DNA from: Agrobacterium rosae
GTDB lineage: Bacteria > Pseudomonadota > Alphaproteobacteria > Rhizobiales > Rhizobiaceae
DNA length: 49,917 nt
Assembly (NCBI RefSeq): GCF_002915175.1
Contig: NZ_NXEJ01000013.1
Coordinates: 128,665 to 178,581, forward strand
Direction: 5' to 3'
The position numbers and the translations under genes were made by a program. Positions 8,454-19,028 of the stretch are shown in pieces. How positions within the stretch are numbered: position 1 is the stretch's first letter; every line of letters begins with the position of its first letter. Below the pieces are notes generated by a model, which did not search any database, had not been told where the DNA came from, and worked only from the letters and a program-made list of their open reading frames with translations.

Positions 8454-8750
8454 TCAAGCCTCGCCACGGCTGCCCGCATCCGAGCCAGATGCGAGCGTCG
8501 CGCCCGGCTCGCCGGCGGTCCGGCCGTCACCGGCATTTTTCCTTCCGGATGTCCCTGCCTTACCTCCGCGAAAGCGCCCGGCGATGTCCTCGAACGCTGC
8601 CTGGAGTTCGGCCTCCTCGATCTCGATCTCGCCAAGACCGGCCTTCAGCGCGACGCGGCCGATGCGCTCGGCCTCCCGCGTCTCCGCCTGTCTGAGCTGG
8701 TCCTGAAGGCGGGCGATTTCTTCACGTATCTTCGATGACGGTTTCTTCAT
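8454..8750 (-). CDS. traC: Conjugal transfer protein TraC
   Basis: A 98-residue protein from [12 protein letters not shown], the standard TraC start and length. The first 40 residues form a basic coiled coil ([20 protein letters not shown]), followed by [17 protein letters not shown] and a basic Gly/Ala-rich tail. TraC acts with TraA and TraD at oriT in the relaxosome. First gene of the leftward tra transcript, starting about 75 bases from the tra box. Confidence 0.92.
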   Translation of the reverse strand: MKKPSSKIREEIARLQDQLRQAETREAERIGRVALKAGLGEIEIEEAELQAAFEDIAGRFRGGKAGTSGRKNAGDGRTAGEPGATLASGSDAGSRGEA

Positions 8751-8824
8751 TCCGGTCGGATCTCCCTGGAAGTCTCGCGGTGATGTTCTCGCCGCCAAAC
8801 TTCCTCAAAAGCACGTCCGAAGGA

Positions 8825-8842
8825 ACGTGCAGATTTGCACGT
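8825..8842. promoter_or_regulatory. tra box (TraR binding site) between traCDG and traAFBH
   Basis: ACGTGCAGATTTGCACGT is an almost perfect 18-bp dyad matching the Ti-plasmid tra box (ATGTGCAGATCTGCACAT in the classic form). It lies in the divergent promoter region between traC and traA and should serve both transcripts when bound by dimeric TraR with its 3-oxo-octanoyl-homoserine lactone. Confidence 0.9.
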
Positions 8843-8890
8843 CGGCAAAGCCGACACTTTGGAGGATCATCCCGCCGTTTCGAAGAAGCG

Positions 8891-8936
8891 GAACCAAGGG
8901 CGCAATTATACGTCGCTGGCGCGACGCGTTGCTCAA
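8891..8936. other. oriT: Origin of conjugal transfer (oriT) with nic region
   Basis: CCAAGGGCGCAATTATA (8894-8910) is the Ti-plasmid nic region, of the RSF1010 (MobQ) type; read on the minus strand it gives TAATTGCGCCCTTGG. It is followed by the dyad CGTCGC-TGG-CGCGACG (8911-8926), the usual relaxase recognition hairpin. Location between traC and traA matches Ti plasmids. Confidence 0.9.
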
Positions 8937-9006
8937 TGACCCTGGCGGGGCCGCTATTCGCGACGAGCAGCTTGTTTCGACCGATCAATCGGGAGTTTTC
9001 GCCGCC

Positions 9007-12000
9007 GTGGCCATCGCCCACTTCTCAGCCAGCATCGTAAGCCGCGGCGACGGCCGCAGCGCGGTGCTGTCGGCGGCCTATCGGCACTGTGCGAAGATGG
9101 ACTACGAGCGCGAGGCGCGCACCATCGACTACACCCGCAAGGTTGGGCTCCTTCACGAAGAGTTCCTTTTGCCGGACCATGCGCCGAAATGGGTCCGGAT
9201 GCTGATCGCCGACCGCTCTGTTGCCGGCGCTTCAGAGGCCTTCTGGAACAGGGTCGAGGCTTTCGAAAAGCGGATCGACGCCCAGCTTGCCAAGGACCTG
9301 ACGGTGGCGCTGCCGCTGGAGCTCACAGCCGAGCAGAATATCGCGCTCGTCCGTGACTTCGTGGAAAAGCACATTCTCTCCAGAGGGATGGTTGCCGACT
9401 GGGTTTACCACGACAATCCCGGCAATCCGCACATCCACCTGATGACGACCCTGCGGCCGCTGACCGAAGACGGTTTTGGCGCGAAGAAGGTCGCGGTGAT
9501 CGGCGAGGACGGCGAACCTCTGCGGACGAAAGCCGGGAAGATCGTCTATGAGCTATGGGCCGGCGGAACGGACGACTTCAACGCGTTTCGCTACGCCTGG
9601 TTCGAACGGATGAACCATCACCTGGCGCTCAACGGCATCAATCTGCGCGTCGACGGGCGATCCTACGAGAAGCAGGGTATCGACCTGGTGCCGACCATTC
9701 ATCTCGGCGTCGGGGCCAAGGCGATCGAGCGCAAGGCCGAAGGGGAGGGACGCAAAGCCGAGCTCGAACGCCTTGAGCTCAACGAGGAGCGGCGCGAGGA
9801 GAATGCCCGCCGCATCCGGGAGAATCCCAAACTCGTGCTGGATCTCATCACCCGCGAGAAGAGCGTCTTCGACGAGCGCGATGTCGCCAAAATCCTGCAT
9901 CGCTATATCGACGATGCGGGCATGTTCCGCAACACGATGGCGCGCATCATGCAGAGTGGGCAAGTGCTGCGGCTGGAGCGTGAGCGGATCTCGTTGGCAA
10001 CCGGCAAGCGCGAGCCGTCGAAGTTCACGACGCACGAGCTGATCCGCCTCGAAGCGACGATGGCCCGGAGCGCGATGTGGCTTGACCGACGGTCCTCGCA
10101 TGGTGTCGGCAAGGTCCTTCTCGACGCGACTTTCGCGCGCCACGACCGCCTGTCGCAGGAACAGCGGACGGCGCTTGCGCATATCGCCGGCGCCAATCGC
10201 ATAGCCGCCGTCGTTGGCCGTGCCGGAGCGGGCAAGACCACGATGATGAAAGCGGCCCGCGAGACATGGGAAGCCGCCGGATATCGCGTCGTGGGCGCAG
10301 CGCTTGCCGGCAAGGCGGCGGAGGGTCTGGAGAAAGAGGCCGGCATTATCGCGCGCACGCTGTCGTCATGGGAACTGCGCTGGCAACAGGAGCGTGACCG
10401 TCTCGACGACAGGACCGTCATGGTGTTGGATGAGGCGGGCATGGTGTCGTCGCGGCAGATGGCGATGCTTGTCCAGGCAGCGACCGAGGCCGGGGCCAAG
10501 CTGGTGCTGGTCGGTGACCCCGATCAGCTCCAGCCGATCGAAGCGGGCGCCGCATTCCGCGCGATTACCGACCGCATCGGCTATGCCGAACTTGGCACGA
10601 TCTATCGCCAGCGCGAGGCGTGGATGCGTCGCGCCTCGGTCGATCTTGCCCACCGTCAGGTCGGGTCGGCGCTCGCAGCCTATGACCGCGCGAACCTGAT
10701 CCATTCGCACTGGTCGAAGGACGAGGCCATAGCCTCGCTGATCGAAGACTGGAACCGCGACTACGATCCGGCGAGGTCTTCTCTCATTCTCGCCCATCGA
10801 CGGCTCGACGTGCGCGCACTCAACGAACTCGCCCGCGAAAGACTGGTCGGGCGCGGTTTCGTCGGCGAGGGCTTCGCCTTCCGGACAGAAGAAGGCGAGC
10901 GTCGCTTTGACGCCGGCGACCGGATCGTCTTCCTGAAGAACGAGGGATCGCTCGGCGTCAAGAACGGCATGCTGGCGAAGGTGGTCGAAGCCGCACCCGG
11001 CAGGTTTGTCGCCGAGATCGGCGAAGGGGAGGATGGCCGTCAGGTGACGGTCGATCAGCATCTCTACGCCAATGTCGATCATGGCTATGCGACCACCATC
11101 CACAAATCGCAGGGCGCGACGGTCGACGACGTCAGGGTGCTCGCTTCCGGCACGATGGACCGCCATCTGACCTATGTCGCGCTCACCCGTCATCGCGATG
11201 CAGCCCGGCTCTATGTCGGCATGAACGAGTTCACCAACCGCGGCGGCGTTCTCGTCGATCACGGAGAGGCTCCCTACGAGAACAAGCCCGAGAACCACGA
11301 CAGCTATTTCGTCACGCTCGAAACGGGCGAGGGGAAGCAGAACACCATCTGGGGCGTCGATCTGAGGCGCGCGATGGCAGAGGCGGCGCCTCAGATCGGC
11401 GACCGCATCGGCCTCGACCACAAGGGTTCCGAAATGGTCCGTCTTCCCGACGGCAAGAAGGTCAAGCGCCATACCTGGAAGGTCGTCGACATCCGCGAGC
11501 TGGCGCTGTCGCGGATGACGGAACGCATGTCGCGCGACGCAGCGAAGGAAACGACGCTCGACTACGAGAACGCCAGCTTCTATCGCGCGGCACTCCGCTT
11601 CGCCGACACGCATGGCCTGCGCGTCATGAACGTCGCCCGGACCATGATGCGCGACCGGCTCGACTGGACGGTCCGGCAGAAACAGCGGCTTGCCCGTCTC
11701 GGAAGCCGGCTGCTCGCCATCGGCGGCAAGCTCGGTCTCGTTTCCAGCACTCACCAGCAACAATCGCTTTCCAGCAACATGAAGGAGGTCAGGCCGATGG
11801 TTGCCGGCATCACCATTCATCCGAAATCCCTCGACCAGGCGGTCGAGGACAAGCTCGCCGCCGATCCCGGTCTGAAGAAGCAATGGGAGGAAGTCTCCTC
11901 CCGTTTTCATCTGATCTACGCCCAGCCCGAAGCCGCCTTCCGCGCGGTCGATGTCGACGCGGCGTTGAAGGATCCGGCGACTGCGAAATCCACGCTCGCT

Positions 12001-12591
12001 AAAATCGCGAACGAGCCGGAGAGTTTTGGAGCGCTCAAAGGCAAGACCGGCCTGTTCGCCAGCCGCGTGGAGAAGGAGGACCGCGATATTGCACACGTCA
12101 ATGCGCCGGCGCTTTCGCGTGATCTCGAACGTTATCTTCAGATGCGAACGAACGCCATGCAGCGCCTTGAAGCGGAGGAGAGGGCAATCCGGCATCGCGT
12201 CTCGATCGACATACCGGCACTGTCGCCGTCCGCCCGCACGGTACTCGAACGGGTGCGCGATGCGATCGACCGCAACGACCTTCCCGCAGCACTCGGATAT
12301 GCGGTCAGCGACAAGGAGGCCAAGCTCGAAATCGACGGATTCAACAAGGCTGTATCGGAACGCTTCGGTGAACGCAGCCTGCTGACGAACGCCGCGCGCG
12401 AACCATCCGGGCGGCTGTTCGAGCAGCTCGCAAAGGGACTCCAGCCCCAGGAGAAGGAGCACCTGGCCGAGGCATGGCCGGTGATGCGCACCGCACAGCA
12501 ACTCGCTGCCCACGAGCGCACCGCCGCGACGTTGAAGCAGGTCGAGGACCTGCGGCTGTCGCAGCGCCAGACACCGGTGATCAAGCAATGA
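9007..12591 (+). CDS. traA: Relaxase/helicase TraA
   Basis: About 1,194 residues from the GTG at 9007 ([18 protein letters not shown]), chosen because upstream frame runs through oriT and the family begins here. The N-terminal third is a MobA/MobL (MobQ) relaxase: Tyr in [10 protein letters not shown] near residue 30 and metal-binding histidines in NPHIHLMTT near 142. The central part is a TraI/RecD-type helicase with Walker [13 protein letters not shown] near 403, VLDEAGMVS near 474, [10 protein letters not shown] near 503 and the UvrD-like C-terminal motif [13 protein letters not shown] near 697. The C-terminal 400 residues are helical. TraA nicks oriT, stays bound to the strand and unwinds it for transfer. 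First gene of traAFBH. Confidence 0.96.
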   Translation: MAIAHFSASIVSRGDGRSAVLSAAYRHCAKMDYEREARTIDYTRKVGLLHEEFLLPDHAPKWVRMLIADRSVAGASEAFWNRVEAFEKRIDAQLAKDLTVALPLELTAEQNIALVRDFVEKHILSRGMVADWVYHDNPGNPHIHLMTTLRPLTEDGFGAKKVAVIGEDGEPLRTKAGKIVYELWAGGTDDFNAFRYAWFERMNHHLALNGINLRVDGRSYEKQGIDLVPTIHLGVGAKAIERKAEGEGRKAELERLELNEERREENARRIRENPKLVLDLITREKSVFDERDVAKILHRYIDDAGMFRNTMARIMQSGQVLRLERERISLATGKREPSKFTTHELIRLEATMARSAMWLDRRSSHGVGKVLLDATFARHDRLSQEQRTALAHIAGANRIAAVVGRAGAGKTTMMKAARETWEAAGYRVVGAALAGKAAEGLEKEAGIIARTLSSWELRWQQERDRLDDRTVMVLDEAGMVSSRQMAMLVQAATEAGAKLVLVGDPDQLQPIEAGAAFRAITDRIGYAELGTIYRQREAWMRRASVDLAHRQVGSALAAYDRANLIHSHWSKDEAIASLIEDWNRDYDPARSSLILAHRRLDVRALNELARERLVGRGFVGEGFAFRTEEGERRFDAGDRIVFLKNEGSLGVKNGMLAKVVEAAPGRFVAEIGEGEDGRQVTVDQHLYANVDHGYATTIHKSQGATVDDVRVLASGTMDRHLTYVALTRHRDAARLYVGMNEFTNRGGVLVDHGEAPYENKPENHDSYFVTLETGEGKQNTIWGVDLRRAMAEAAPQIGDRIGLDHKGSEMVRLPDGKKVKRHTWKVVDIRELALSRMTERMSRDAAKETTLDYENASFYRAALRFADTHGLRVMNVARTMMRDRLDWTVRQKQRLARLGSRLLAIGGKLGLVSSTHQQQSLSSNMKEVRPMVAGITIHPKSLDQAVEDKLAADPGLKKQWEEVSSRFHLIYAQPEAAFRAVDVDAALKDPATAKSTLAKIANEPESFGALKGKTGLFASRVEKEDRDIAHVNAPALSRDLERYLQMRTNAMQRLEAEERAIRHRVSIDIPALSPSARTVLERVRDAIDRNDLPAALGYAVSDKEAKLEIDGFNKAVSERFGERSLLTNAAREPSGRLFEQLAKGLQPQEKEHLAEAWPVMRTAQQLAAHERTAATLKQVEDLRLSQRQTPVIKQ

Positions 12592-13118
12592 CGCCGCGCC
12601 GGGCGATCATCCTGATCGGGGTCTCAGTGACCGTCATTCTCTGCGGATCGGTTGTCGCCGCGGTTGGCGGCTATCGCCTGAACCTGACGCCAAGCGAGCC
12701 GCTCGGGCTCTGGCGCATCGAGGCATTGAACCGCTCCCCTGCGGTCGGGGATCTGGTGTTCATCTGCCCGCCGTCGAACGCGTCGTTCATCGAGGCGCTG
12801 GAGCGCGGATATCTCCGCCGCGGGCTTTGCAGGGGCGGTTTTGCGCCCCTGATCAAGACCATTGTCGCGCTTCCCGGCGACCGGGTCGTGATCAGCGGGG
12901 AGGTCGTCATCGACGATCGCCCGATACCCGCATCCGCTGTGCGGGCGACAGATGGTGCCGGCAGGGCGATCCATCCCTATCCGGGCGGCGTCGTGCCACC
13001 CGGCCATCTCTTTCTTCACTCATCCTTTGCGAGCTCTTATGATTCACGATATTTTGGGCCGATCCCGGCATCCGGCCTTCTCGGTCTGGCGCGGCCGGTG
13101 TTCACGTTTGACCCGTGA
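12588..13118 (+). CDS. traF: Conjugal transfer protease/peptidase TraF
   Basis: A 176-residue protein starting ATG at 12588, overlapping the traA stop as ATGA. One membrane anchor ([20 protein letters not shown]) precedes a signal-peptidase-like domain of the S26C type: catalytic Ser in [11 protein letters not shown] near residue 38, general-base Lys in [11 protein letters not shown] near 90 and the closing [18 protein letters not shown] motif near 144-160. The RP4 homologue matures and cyclises the pilin TrbC, so this one likely processes the TrbC pilin of the conjugative type IV secretion system encoded elsewhere on the plasmid. Confidence 0.94.
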   Translation: MTPRRAIILIGVSVTVILCGSVVAAVGGYRLNLTPSEPLGLWRIEALNRSPAVGDLVFICPPSNASFIEALERGYLRRGLCRGGFAPLIKTIVALPGDRVVISGEVVIDDRPIPASAVRATDGAGRAIHPYPGGVVPPGHLFLHSSFASSYDSRYFGPIPASGLLGLARPVFTFDP

Positions 13119-14289
13119 CCGCTGGCGTGTGGCGCTCCTGATCCTGCTTTCGATCGTGGTCGGAGCGGTCGGGTGGAGCGGCGAGGTTCTCCTTCTTCCG
13201 ACAACCATGCTCTTTCCGTTGCTATGGGCGCAATCTCCATCACGACTGGTTGCGGGCGCGGTGTCTGCCGGGTACTTCCTCGCCGCCTCGCGCGGCCTGC
13301 CGCAGGGTGTGGCGAACTTCTACGCAGCCGATTTCTGGCCCGGCCTCCTGCTCTGGCTGGCCGCGTCCGCCTCCTTCGTCGGCCTGCACGCGGCGCTCTG
13401 GACAAGGCTCCCGGGAAGGGGCGCTCTGGGTTGGGGAAAGCCGGTGCGCTACCTTGCGGCCGCGGTGCTGATGGGGCTGCCGCCCTTCGGCATCACCGGG
13501 TGGGCACATCCACTGACCGCAGCGGGCGTTCTGTTTCCCGGCTTTGGATGGTGGGGGCTGGGTGCGACCACAGCCGGCCTCGCGATGATGACATCGCGAT
13601 ACTGGCCGGCTGCCGCCATTGCCCTGGGAGGCTACTGGCTCTGGTCCGCCGCTACGTGGACGCAACCTGTCCTACCGGATGGATGGAAAGGCGTCGACCT
13701 CGAACAGGGTCAAACGCTTGGACGTGATGGTTCGCTTGACCATCACCGTGACCTGATCGCAACGGTGCGCGCGGCGGCAGGAGCGGAAACCCGTGTCATC
13801 GTTCTTCCCGAAAGCGCCCTCGGCTTATGGACCCCGACTGTCGCACGGCTTTGGCAGGCGGGCTTGCGAGGGGCGGACGTCACCGTGATCGCCGGCGCGG
13901 CCGTCATCGATCCGGGCGGCTACGACAACGTCATGGTGACGGTCTCGGAGGGTGAAGCACGGATCCTCTATCGCGAGCGCATGCCGATCCCGGTATCGAT
14001 GTGGCAGCCATGGTTGCAATGGACCGGGCAGGGCGGTGGCGCTCAAGCGCATTTCTTCGGCAACCCGGCCGTGGATCTCGCTGGCACGAGGATCGCGCCG
14101 CTGATCTGCTACGAGCAGCTCATCGTCTGGCCCATACTGCACTCGATGCTGTTTTCCCCCGCCGCCATCGTCGCCACGGGCAACGGATGGTGGACCGAGG
14201 GAACGTCGATCGTCGCCATCCAACAAGCAGGCGTGATTGCCTGGGCGAAACTCTTCGGGCGACCCGTCGTCACGGCTTTCAACACATAA
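13108..14289 (+). CDS. traB: Conjugal transfer protein TraB
   Basis: About 393 residues from the TTG at 13108 ([13 protein letters not shown]), overlapping traF by 11 bases; an ATG at 13039 would give 416 residues but an 80-base overlap. The N-terminal half has 6 or so membrane segments; the C-terminal half is a nitrilase/N-acyltransferase (CN hydrolase) domain with Glu in [12 protein letters not shown], Lys-like position near RERMPIPVS and Cys in APLICYEQL, similar to apolipoprotein N-acyltransferase. TraB raises conjugation efficiency on Ti plasmids; its biochemical role is not established. Confidence 0.9.
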   Translation: MTRDRWRVALLILLSIVVGAVGWSGEVLLLPTTMLFPLLWAQSPSRLVAGAVSAGYFLAASRGLPQGVANFYAADFWPGLLLWLAASASFVGLHAALWTRLPGRGALGWGKPVRYLAAAVLMGLPPFGITGWAHPLTAAGVLFPGFGWWGLGATTAGLAMMTSRYWPAAAIALGGYWLWSAATWTQPVLPDGWKGVDLEQGQTLGRDGSLDHHRDLIATVRAAAGAETRVIVLPESALGLWTPTVARLWQAGLRGADVTVIAGAAVIDPGGYDNVMVTVSEGEARILYRERMPIPVSMWQPWLQWTGQGGGAQAHFFGNPAVDLAGTRIAPLICYEQLIVWPILHSMLFSPAAIVATGNGWWTEGTSIVAIQQAGVIAWAKLFGRPVVTAFNT

Positions 14290-14302
14290 GGAGACTTTCG
14301 CG

Positions 14303-14929
14303 ATGGTCGATTCCGCCCTCATCAAGGAATGCAGCGATCCCGGCCTGAAACCCGCGATCGTCGAACAGTTCATCGAACGGGCAGGGGCGCCGGACCCGCT
14401 CGCGGTCACTGTCCGCTCCGGCAACCGCATCGTTCTGGTGCCGAAGCCGACAACGCCGGACGAAGCGCTCGCATTGATACGCCAGAACCTCGGCCGCAAT
14501 ATCGTTCGCGTCGGCTTGACGCAGTATCCCGCCGGGCTCGGTATCGTCGAGGCGGGCCAGTTGAAGCCGGACCTGATCGAGCCTTGCGAAAACATCAAAA
14601 TGGGCACGGCCCTGTTCGCCAAAGTCTATCGTATCGTCACCAAATGGTACGGTAACCCTACCGAAAGCGAGGTCCTTCCGCAGGTTTTTGAAGACGCGAT
14701 CATCGCATGGCAAACGGGGTATTTCGAGGGGACAGCGGTGTTCCGGGCAGCCGATCCGGGCGACGTGAAGCTGCCAGAGCCGGAACCAGGGGTGGAAGAG
14801 GAAAGGTCCGGAGCCGGTAGTGACAAGATGAAGGGCGGCAACGTCGATGCACTCGAAGCGGAACCGGTCGACCCGAACAAGGCTGGTATTCGGATCGACC
14901 TTTCCGGCATCGGCGCGCGCGGGAAGTGA
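14303..14929 (+). CDS. traH: Conjugal transfer protein TraH
   Basis: A 208-residue protein starting MVDSALIKECSDPGL, 13 bases after traB. The N-terminal 140 residues are a compact domain with GNRIVLVPKPTTPDEALAL, NIVRVGLTQYPAGLG and FAKVYRIVTKWYGNPT; the C-terminal tail is Pro/Glu-rich and low-complexity. Last gene of traAFBH. Its function is not known; in Ti plasmids traH is needed only weakly or not at all for transfer. Confidence 0.9.
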   Translation: MVDSALIKECSDPGLKPAIVEQFIERAGAPDPLAVTVRSGNRIVLVPKPTTPDEALALIRQNLGRNIVRVGLTQYPAGLGIVEAGQLKPDLIEPCENIKMGTALFAKVYRIVTKWYGNPTESEVLPQVFEDAIIAWQTGYFEGTAVFRAADPGDVKLPEPEPGVEEERSGAGSDKMKGGNVDALEAEPVDPNKAGIRIDLSGIGARGK

Positions 14930-15147
14930 GGACAAGTTCCTCGCGTCTGCGTCGATGAACGCGGGCCAGGAGCGAAAAATTGCTCGGTCCGTGCGCCAGG
15001 CGAATCGCAGTCAATGAGAGCACGGCAGAGAACAACCAAGTGTCGTCGCGATTTACCAATGCATTCTATCTCTGGTCGCAAGTCGCGTTGATTTCTTCTT
15101 CGAAAGCATAGGCCTTGAGGTATTTTGTGCCTTCCATCGAGGTGGGC

Positions 15148-15165
15148 ATGTGAAGATTTGCACCG
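15148..15165. promoter_or_regulatory. Degenerate tra box upstream of traM
   Basis: ATGTGAAGATTTGCACCG keeps one perfect half (GATTTGCAC) of the 18-bp tra box and a weaker other half. It lies in the gene-free stretch between traH and traM (14930-15453), 289 bases before traM. TraR activation of traM is known for Ti plasmids. The rest of the stretch contains a short AACCC/GGGTT hairpin near 15380-15396 and no gene. Confidence 0.5.
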
Positions 15166-15453
15166 TCGTTCTGTCGATCGGCGCTGGCATCTCTTTGGAA
15201 TGGCTCTTATAAGGGGCATGACGCAGTACGCGCTGTGTTGCGGCTTAGAATCCGCAGATGAACGGTTGGCGCTGACCGAAACGGTGCCAGGAACCCTCTG
15301 ACCTTGTGGCCGGGGGCCTGTGACTCATGTCCAGGCGCCTCGGTGCTAAAGGTCTCAGGGCCGATTCATCTCGGATTCTAACCCCCGGCTAGGGTTCAAA
15401 GGGTTCAACGTCAGCGGGGGCGCACCGCAGACAAAACCAGGGTTAGGTCAGGA

Positions 15454-15762
15454 ATGGAATCGGAAGATGCAACATTGACGAAAAAAGTTGAGCTCCGGCC
15501 ACTGGTCGGCTTAACTCGTGGACTACACCCGGCTGACCTCGAGAAACTGACCATAGACGCAATCCGTGCGCATCGGCGACTGGTCGAAAAGGCCGACGAA
15601 CTTTTCCAGGCCCTGCCGGAAAGCTATAAGTCGGGAAAGGAAGTCGGAGGCCCACAGCATCTGTGTTACATCGAGGCCAGTATCGAGATGCACGCGCAGA
15701 TGAGCGCTGTCAGCACGCTGATCAGCATTCTTGGCTATATTCCGAACGCCTCCGTGAACTGA
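15454..15762 (+). CDS. traM: TraR antiactivator TraM
   Basis: A 102-residue protein, exactly the usual TraM length, with the conserved ELRPLVGLTRGLHPADLE, AIRAHRRLVEKADELFQALP and QHLCYIEASIEMHAQMSAVS segments. TraM is a helical dimer that binds TraR, blocks its DNA binding and sets the cell-density threshold for transfer. It is convergent with mcpA. The ATG follows GTTAGGTCAGGA. A degenerate tra box lies upstream, consistent with TraR-driven feedback. Confidence 0.95.
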   Translation: MESEDATLTKKVELRPLVGLTRGLHPADLEKLTIDAIRAHRRLVEKADELFQALPESYKSGKEVGGPQHLCYIEASIEMHAQMSAVSTLISILGYIPNASVN

Positions 15763-15920
15763 ACCAGCTTCGGTTTGTCTCATGGCGAATTTTTATAGCG
15801 GGCTATGATGTCATACCCTGAACTATCGCGGCAACTCAGACCCGCAATCTTCATCGGAGGAAAGGCGGCCTGACACGAGCTCCTCCGTTCGGTCTCTTTG
15901 ATACCGACCGCGGTGGAACC

Positions 15921-17645
15921 CTACGCAGCGAAGCTCGACGGTTTGGCGACTGGCGCGACGGATGGCCGATGAACCTGGCCAGCAAACGCTTGCGTTCGGC
16001 CGGTATCATCGAACCTGAAATGCTCCAGCAGCTCGAATAGCGCGGCGGCCTCGCGAGCAAGGCTGTGGCTGGCCGCCGTCTGCTCCTCGACCATCGCGGC
16101 GTTTTGTTGCGTTCCCTGATCGACGCTGTTCACGGCCTTGTTGATCTCACCGAGAGCGTTCGACTGCTCGCGTGCCGCTTCGACAATCGCGACGACATTC
16201 GTGTTGATGTCGTGGACCTGGGTTGCGATTTCCTGCAGCGCGGAACCGGCTTTCGTGACAAGCGATACCCCGCTCTGGACCTGGCTGCCCGACGCGGTGA
16301 TCAGCGTCTTGATTTCCTTGGCGGCCTTGGCCGATCGCTGCGCGAGCTCGCGGACTTCCTGCGCGACGACCGCGAATCCCTTGCCCGCTTCGCCGGCACG
16401 GGCCGCTTCGACACCGGCATTCAGCGCCAGGAGGTTGGTCTGGAACGCGATCTCATCGATGACACCGATGATGTTGGAGATCTCGCGAGAGGACGTTTCG
16501 ATCTGATCCATGGCGCCGATCGCGTCGCGCACCACCTCCCCGGAATGCTCTGCATGTTCGCGGGTGCGTGCAACGAGTTGGCCAGCCTCCTCCGCCCGAC
16601 GACTGGAATCCTTGACCGTTGTGGTGATTTCCTCGAGCGCAGCGGCGGTCTCCTCGACCGAGGCGGCTTGTTGCTCGGTGCGTTTCGCCAGCTCGTCGGC
16701 GGCGGTCCGAATCTCGCTGGATCCCGCGGAGATCGCCCTGGCGTTGTCGGCGACAGTCGCCATCGCGCGCTTCAGCTTGTCGGAGGCGGCGTTGAAATCG
16801 GTGCGCAAACGTTCGAGCGAGGGGATGAACGGTTTTTCGATTTGCTGCGCCAGGTCACCGTCCGCCAGACTGTTCAGGCAGCCCGCGAGCTGTTCGACGT
16901 TTTCGACCCGGGTGGTCACGTCGGTCGCGAATTTCACGACCTTGAAAACTCTGCCGTTCATATCGAAGATCGGATTATAGGATGCCTGGATAAAGACCTT
17001 GCGACCACCCTTGCCGAGCCGCATGAACTCGTCCGCCATCAAATCCCCGCCTGCAAGCATCTTCCAGAAATTCCGATAGTCGGGCGACGCGGTATAGGAT
17101 GGTTCGCAGAACATCGAATGGTGTTTGCCCTGGATCTCGCTCAGAGAATATCCGAGGGCGGACAGGAAATTCTCGTTGGCGGTCAGGACGTCGCCGGTCG
17201 GCGTGAACTCGATAATCGCCTGCGCCCGCGACAAAGCCTCGATCTTGCCGGCATCTTCTGCAACTTTCAGCTTCTGGGCGGTGATGTCGGTGGCGATCTT
17301 GACAACCTTGACCGGCTTGCCACGGCGCATGACAGGGTTATAGGACGCCTCGATCCAGACTTCCTTGCCGCCCTTGCCGATGCGCTTATATTGCTGCTGG
17401 TCGAAGTTGCCGGCGGCGAGTTTCGCCCAAAACGCCTTATAATCCGCCGATTTTACAAAGTCCGGTTCAACGAACATGCTGTGATGTTTGCCGATAATTT
17501 CGGATAGCTCGTAGCCGAGCGCCCGGCAGAAATTGTCGTTGGCGGTGAGTATCCTTCCGGTCAGATCGAATTCGATCATGGCTTGAGATTTAGAGAGGGC
17601 GGCAAGTACCGCGCATGCATTGGCACCACGATTGAGAATATTCAC
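15921..17645 (-). CDS. mcpA: Methyl-accepting chemotaxis protein with two PAS domains
   Basis: 574 residues from the GTG at 17645, which has GGGAGG at the right distance; the TTG five codons upstream overlaps that Shine-Dalgarno sequence. Two PAS domains in tandem (each with a FxxALGY-SEIxGKHHSMF motif, about residues 15-125 and 135-245), a HAMP-like segment ([14 protein letters not shown]) and a methyl-accepting signalling hairpin with the tip [20 protein letters not shown]. No membrane segment, so it is a soluble receptor that could sense redox state or a cytoplasmic ligand. It is the last gene of the arc-type operon with traR, tying chemotaxis to opine sensing. No C-terminal CheR-binding pentapeptide is seen. 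Confidence 0.9.
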   Translation of the reverse strand: MNILNRGANACAVLAALSKSQAMIEFDLTGRILTANDNFCRALGYELSEIIGKHHSMFVEPDFVKSADYKAFWAKLAAGNFDQQQYKRIGKGGKEVWIEASYNPVMRRGKPVKVVKIATDITAQKLKVAEDAGKIEALSRAQAIIEFTPTGDVLTANENFLSALGYSLSEIQGKHHSMFCEPSYTASPDYRNFWKMLAGGDLMADEFMRLGKGGRKVFIQASYNPIFDMNGRVFKVVKFATDVTTRVENVEQLAGCLNSLADGDLAQQIEKPFIPSLERLRTDFNAASDKLKRAMATVADNARAISAGSSEIRTAADELAKRTEQQAASVEETAAALEEITTTVKDSSRRAEEAGQLVARTREHAEHSGEVVRDAIGAMDQIETSSREISNIIGVIDEIAFQTNLLALNAGVEAARAGEAGKGFAVVAQEVRELAQRSAKAAKEIKTLITASGSQVQSGVSLVTKAGSALQEIATQVHDINTNVVAIVEAAREQSNALGEINKAVNSVDQGTQQNAAMVEEQTAASHSLAREAAALFELLEHFRFDDTGRTQAFAGQVHRPSVAPVAKPSSFAA

Positions 17646-17747
17646 TAGGCGACCTCCCAAGGATACTTACCGGACCGAAGGTCGCGGCAGAGCGCGAATA
17701 GTTGCATACGATGTTTAATCTTCATTTAAACATGGAACTGGCATCCA

Positions 17748-18077
17748 TCAATTATGCCCGCTTAAAGCGCTCGAAGAGAAGGAGGAGATTGTATCAACAA
17801 TCATGTGCCGCTCGATAAGCGCTTCCATGTTGCGATTGAGCAAAGACAGCAGCAGGTGTTTTGTGACGGCCCGGGTCTCGATTTTTTCGAGATAGAGCGG
17901 ACGCCACGTGAGGTCGAGATCCTGGCTTAGGTCTTCGTGCAACTTGACTATCTCCTGCCGGGCCGCTTCCAGGCTATCGAAAAACTGAACGGTGGTGTGC
18001 CCGTGCAGCCAGTGCGCCTGATCATCGGCAGTCGCCTGAGAATAGATGTAGAACGTATAGGAAGTTACTGACATCAT
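17748..18077 (-). CDS. Hypothetical protein between traR and mcpA
   Basis: A 109-residue protein read in the same direction as traR, starting 29 bases after its stop, with a strong GGGGAGAGGA ribosome binding site. The N-terminus SYTFYIYSQATADDQAHWLHG and the segment VQFFDSLEAARQEIVKLHEDL look like a small alpha/beta fold; the C-terminal part is helical. No known family recognised. Position inside the arc-type operon suggests co-expression with traR and mcpA. Confidence 0.7.
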   Translation of the reverse strand: MMSVTSYTFYIYSQATADDQAHWLHGHTTVQFFDSLEAARQEIVKLHEDLSQDLDLTWRPLYLEKIETRAVTKHLLLSLLNRNMEALIERHMIVDTISSFSSSALSGHN

Positions 18078-18106
18078 TCCTCTCCCCTGGTTTGTCTGTC
18101 ACGTTT

Positions 18107-18841
<735 letters not shown>

Positions 18842-19028
18842 CTACTCTAACGTTTGCTCCCAGCAGCCGACCGCCGGGCTGAATCTGCTTTCATCCTCTT
18901 TTACCCAGACAACTCAGGCTGAGCCGAAGCATTTTTCCACGAGGCATACATGCTCCAACGCTTCACGAATATCCGTACTATCCCCCTGTACATGCTATCG
19001 AGCCGGGGAAGCGGCACTTGCGTGCAGT

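Noticed and set aside
10366..12588. Long 740-codon open frame on the minus strand opposite traA
   Set aside because: It is the shadow of a GC-rich gene; traA on the plus strand has complete relaxase and helicase motifs.
16065..17507. 480-codon plus-strand frame opposite mcpA
   Set aside because: Composition is the mirror of the receptor gene (Arg/Asp/Leu-rich), no motif, and mcpA is well supported.
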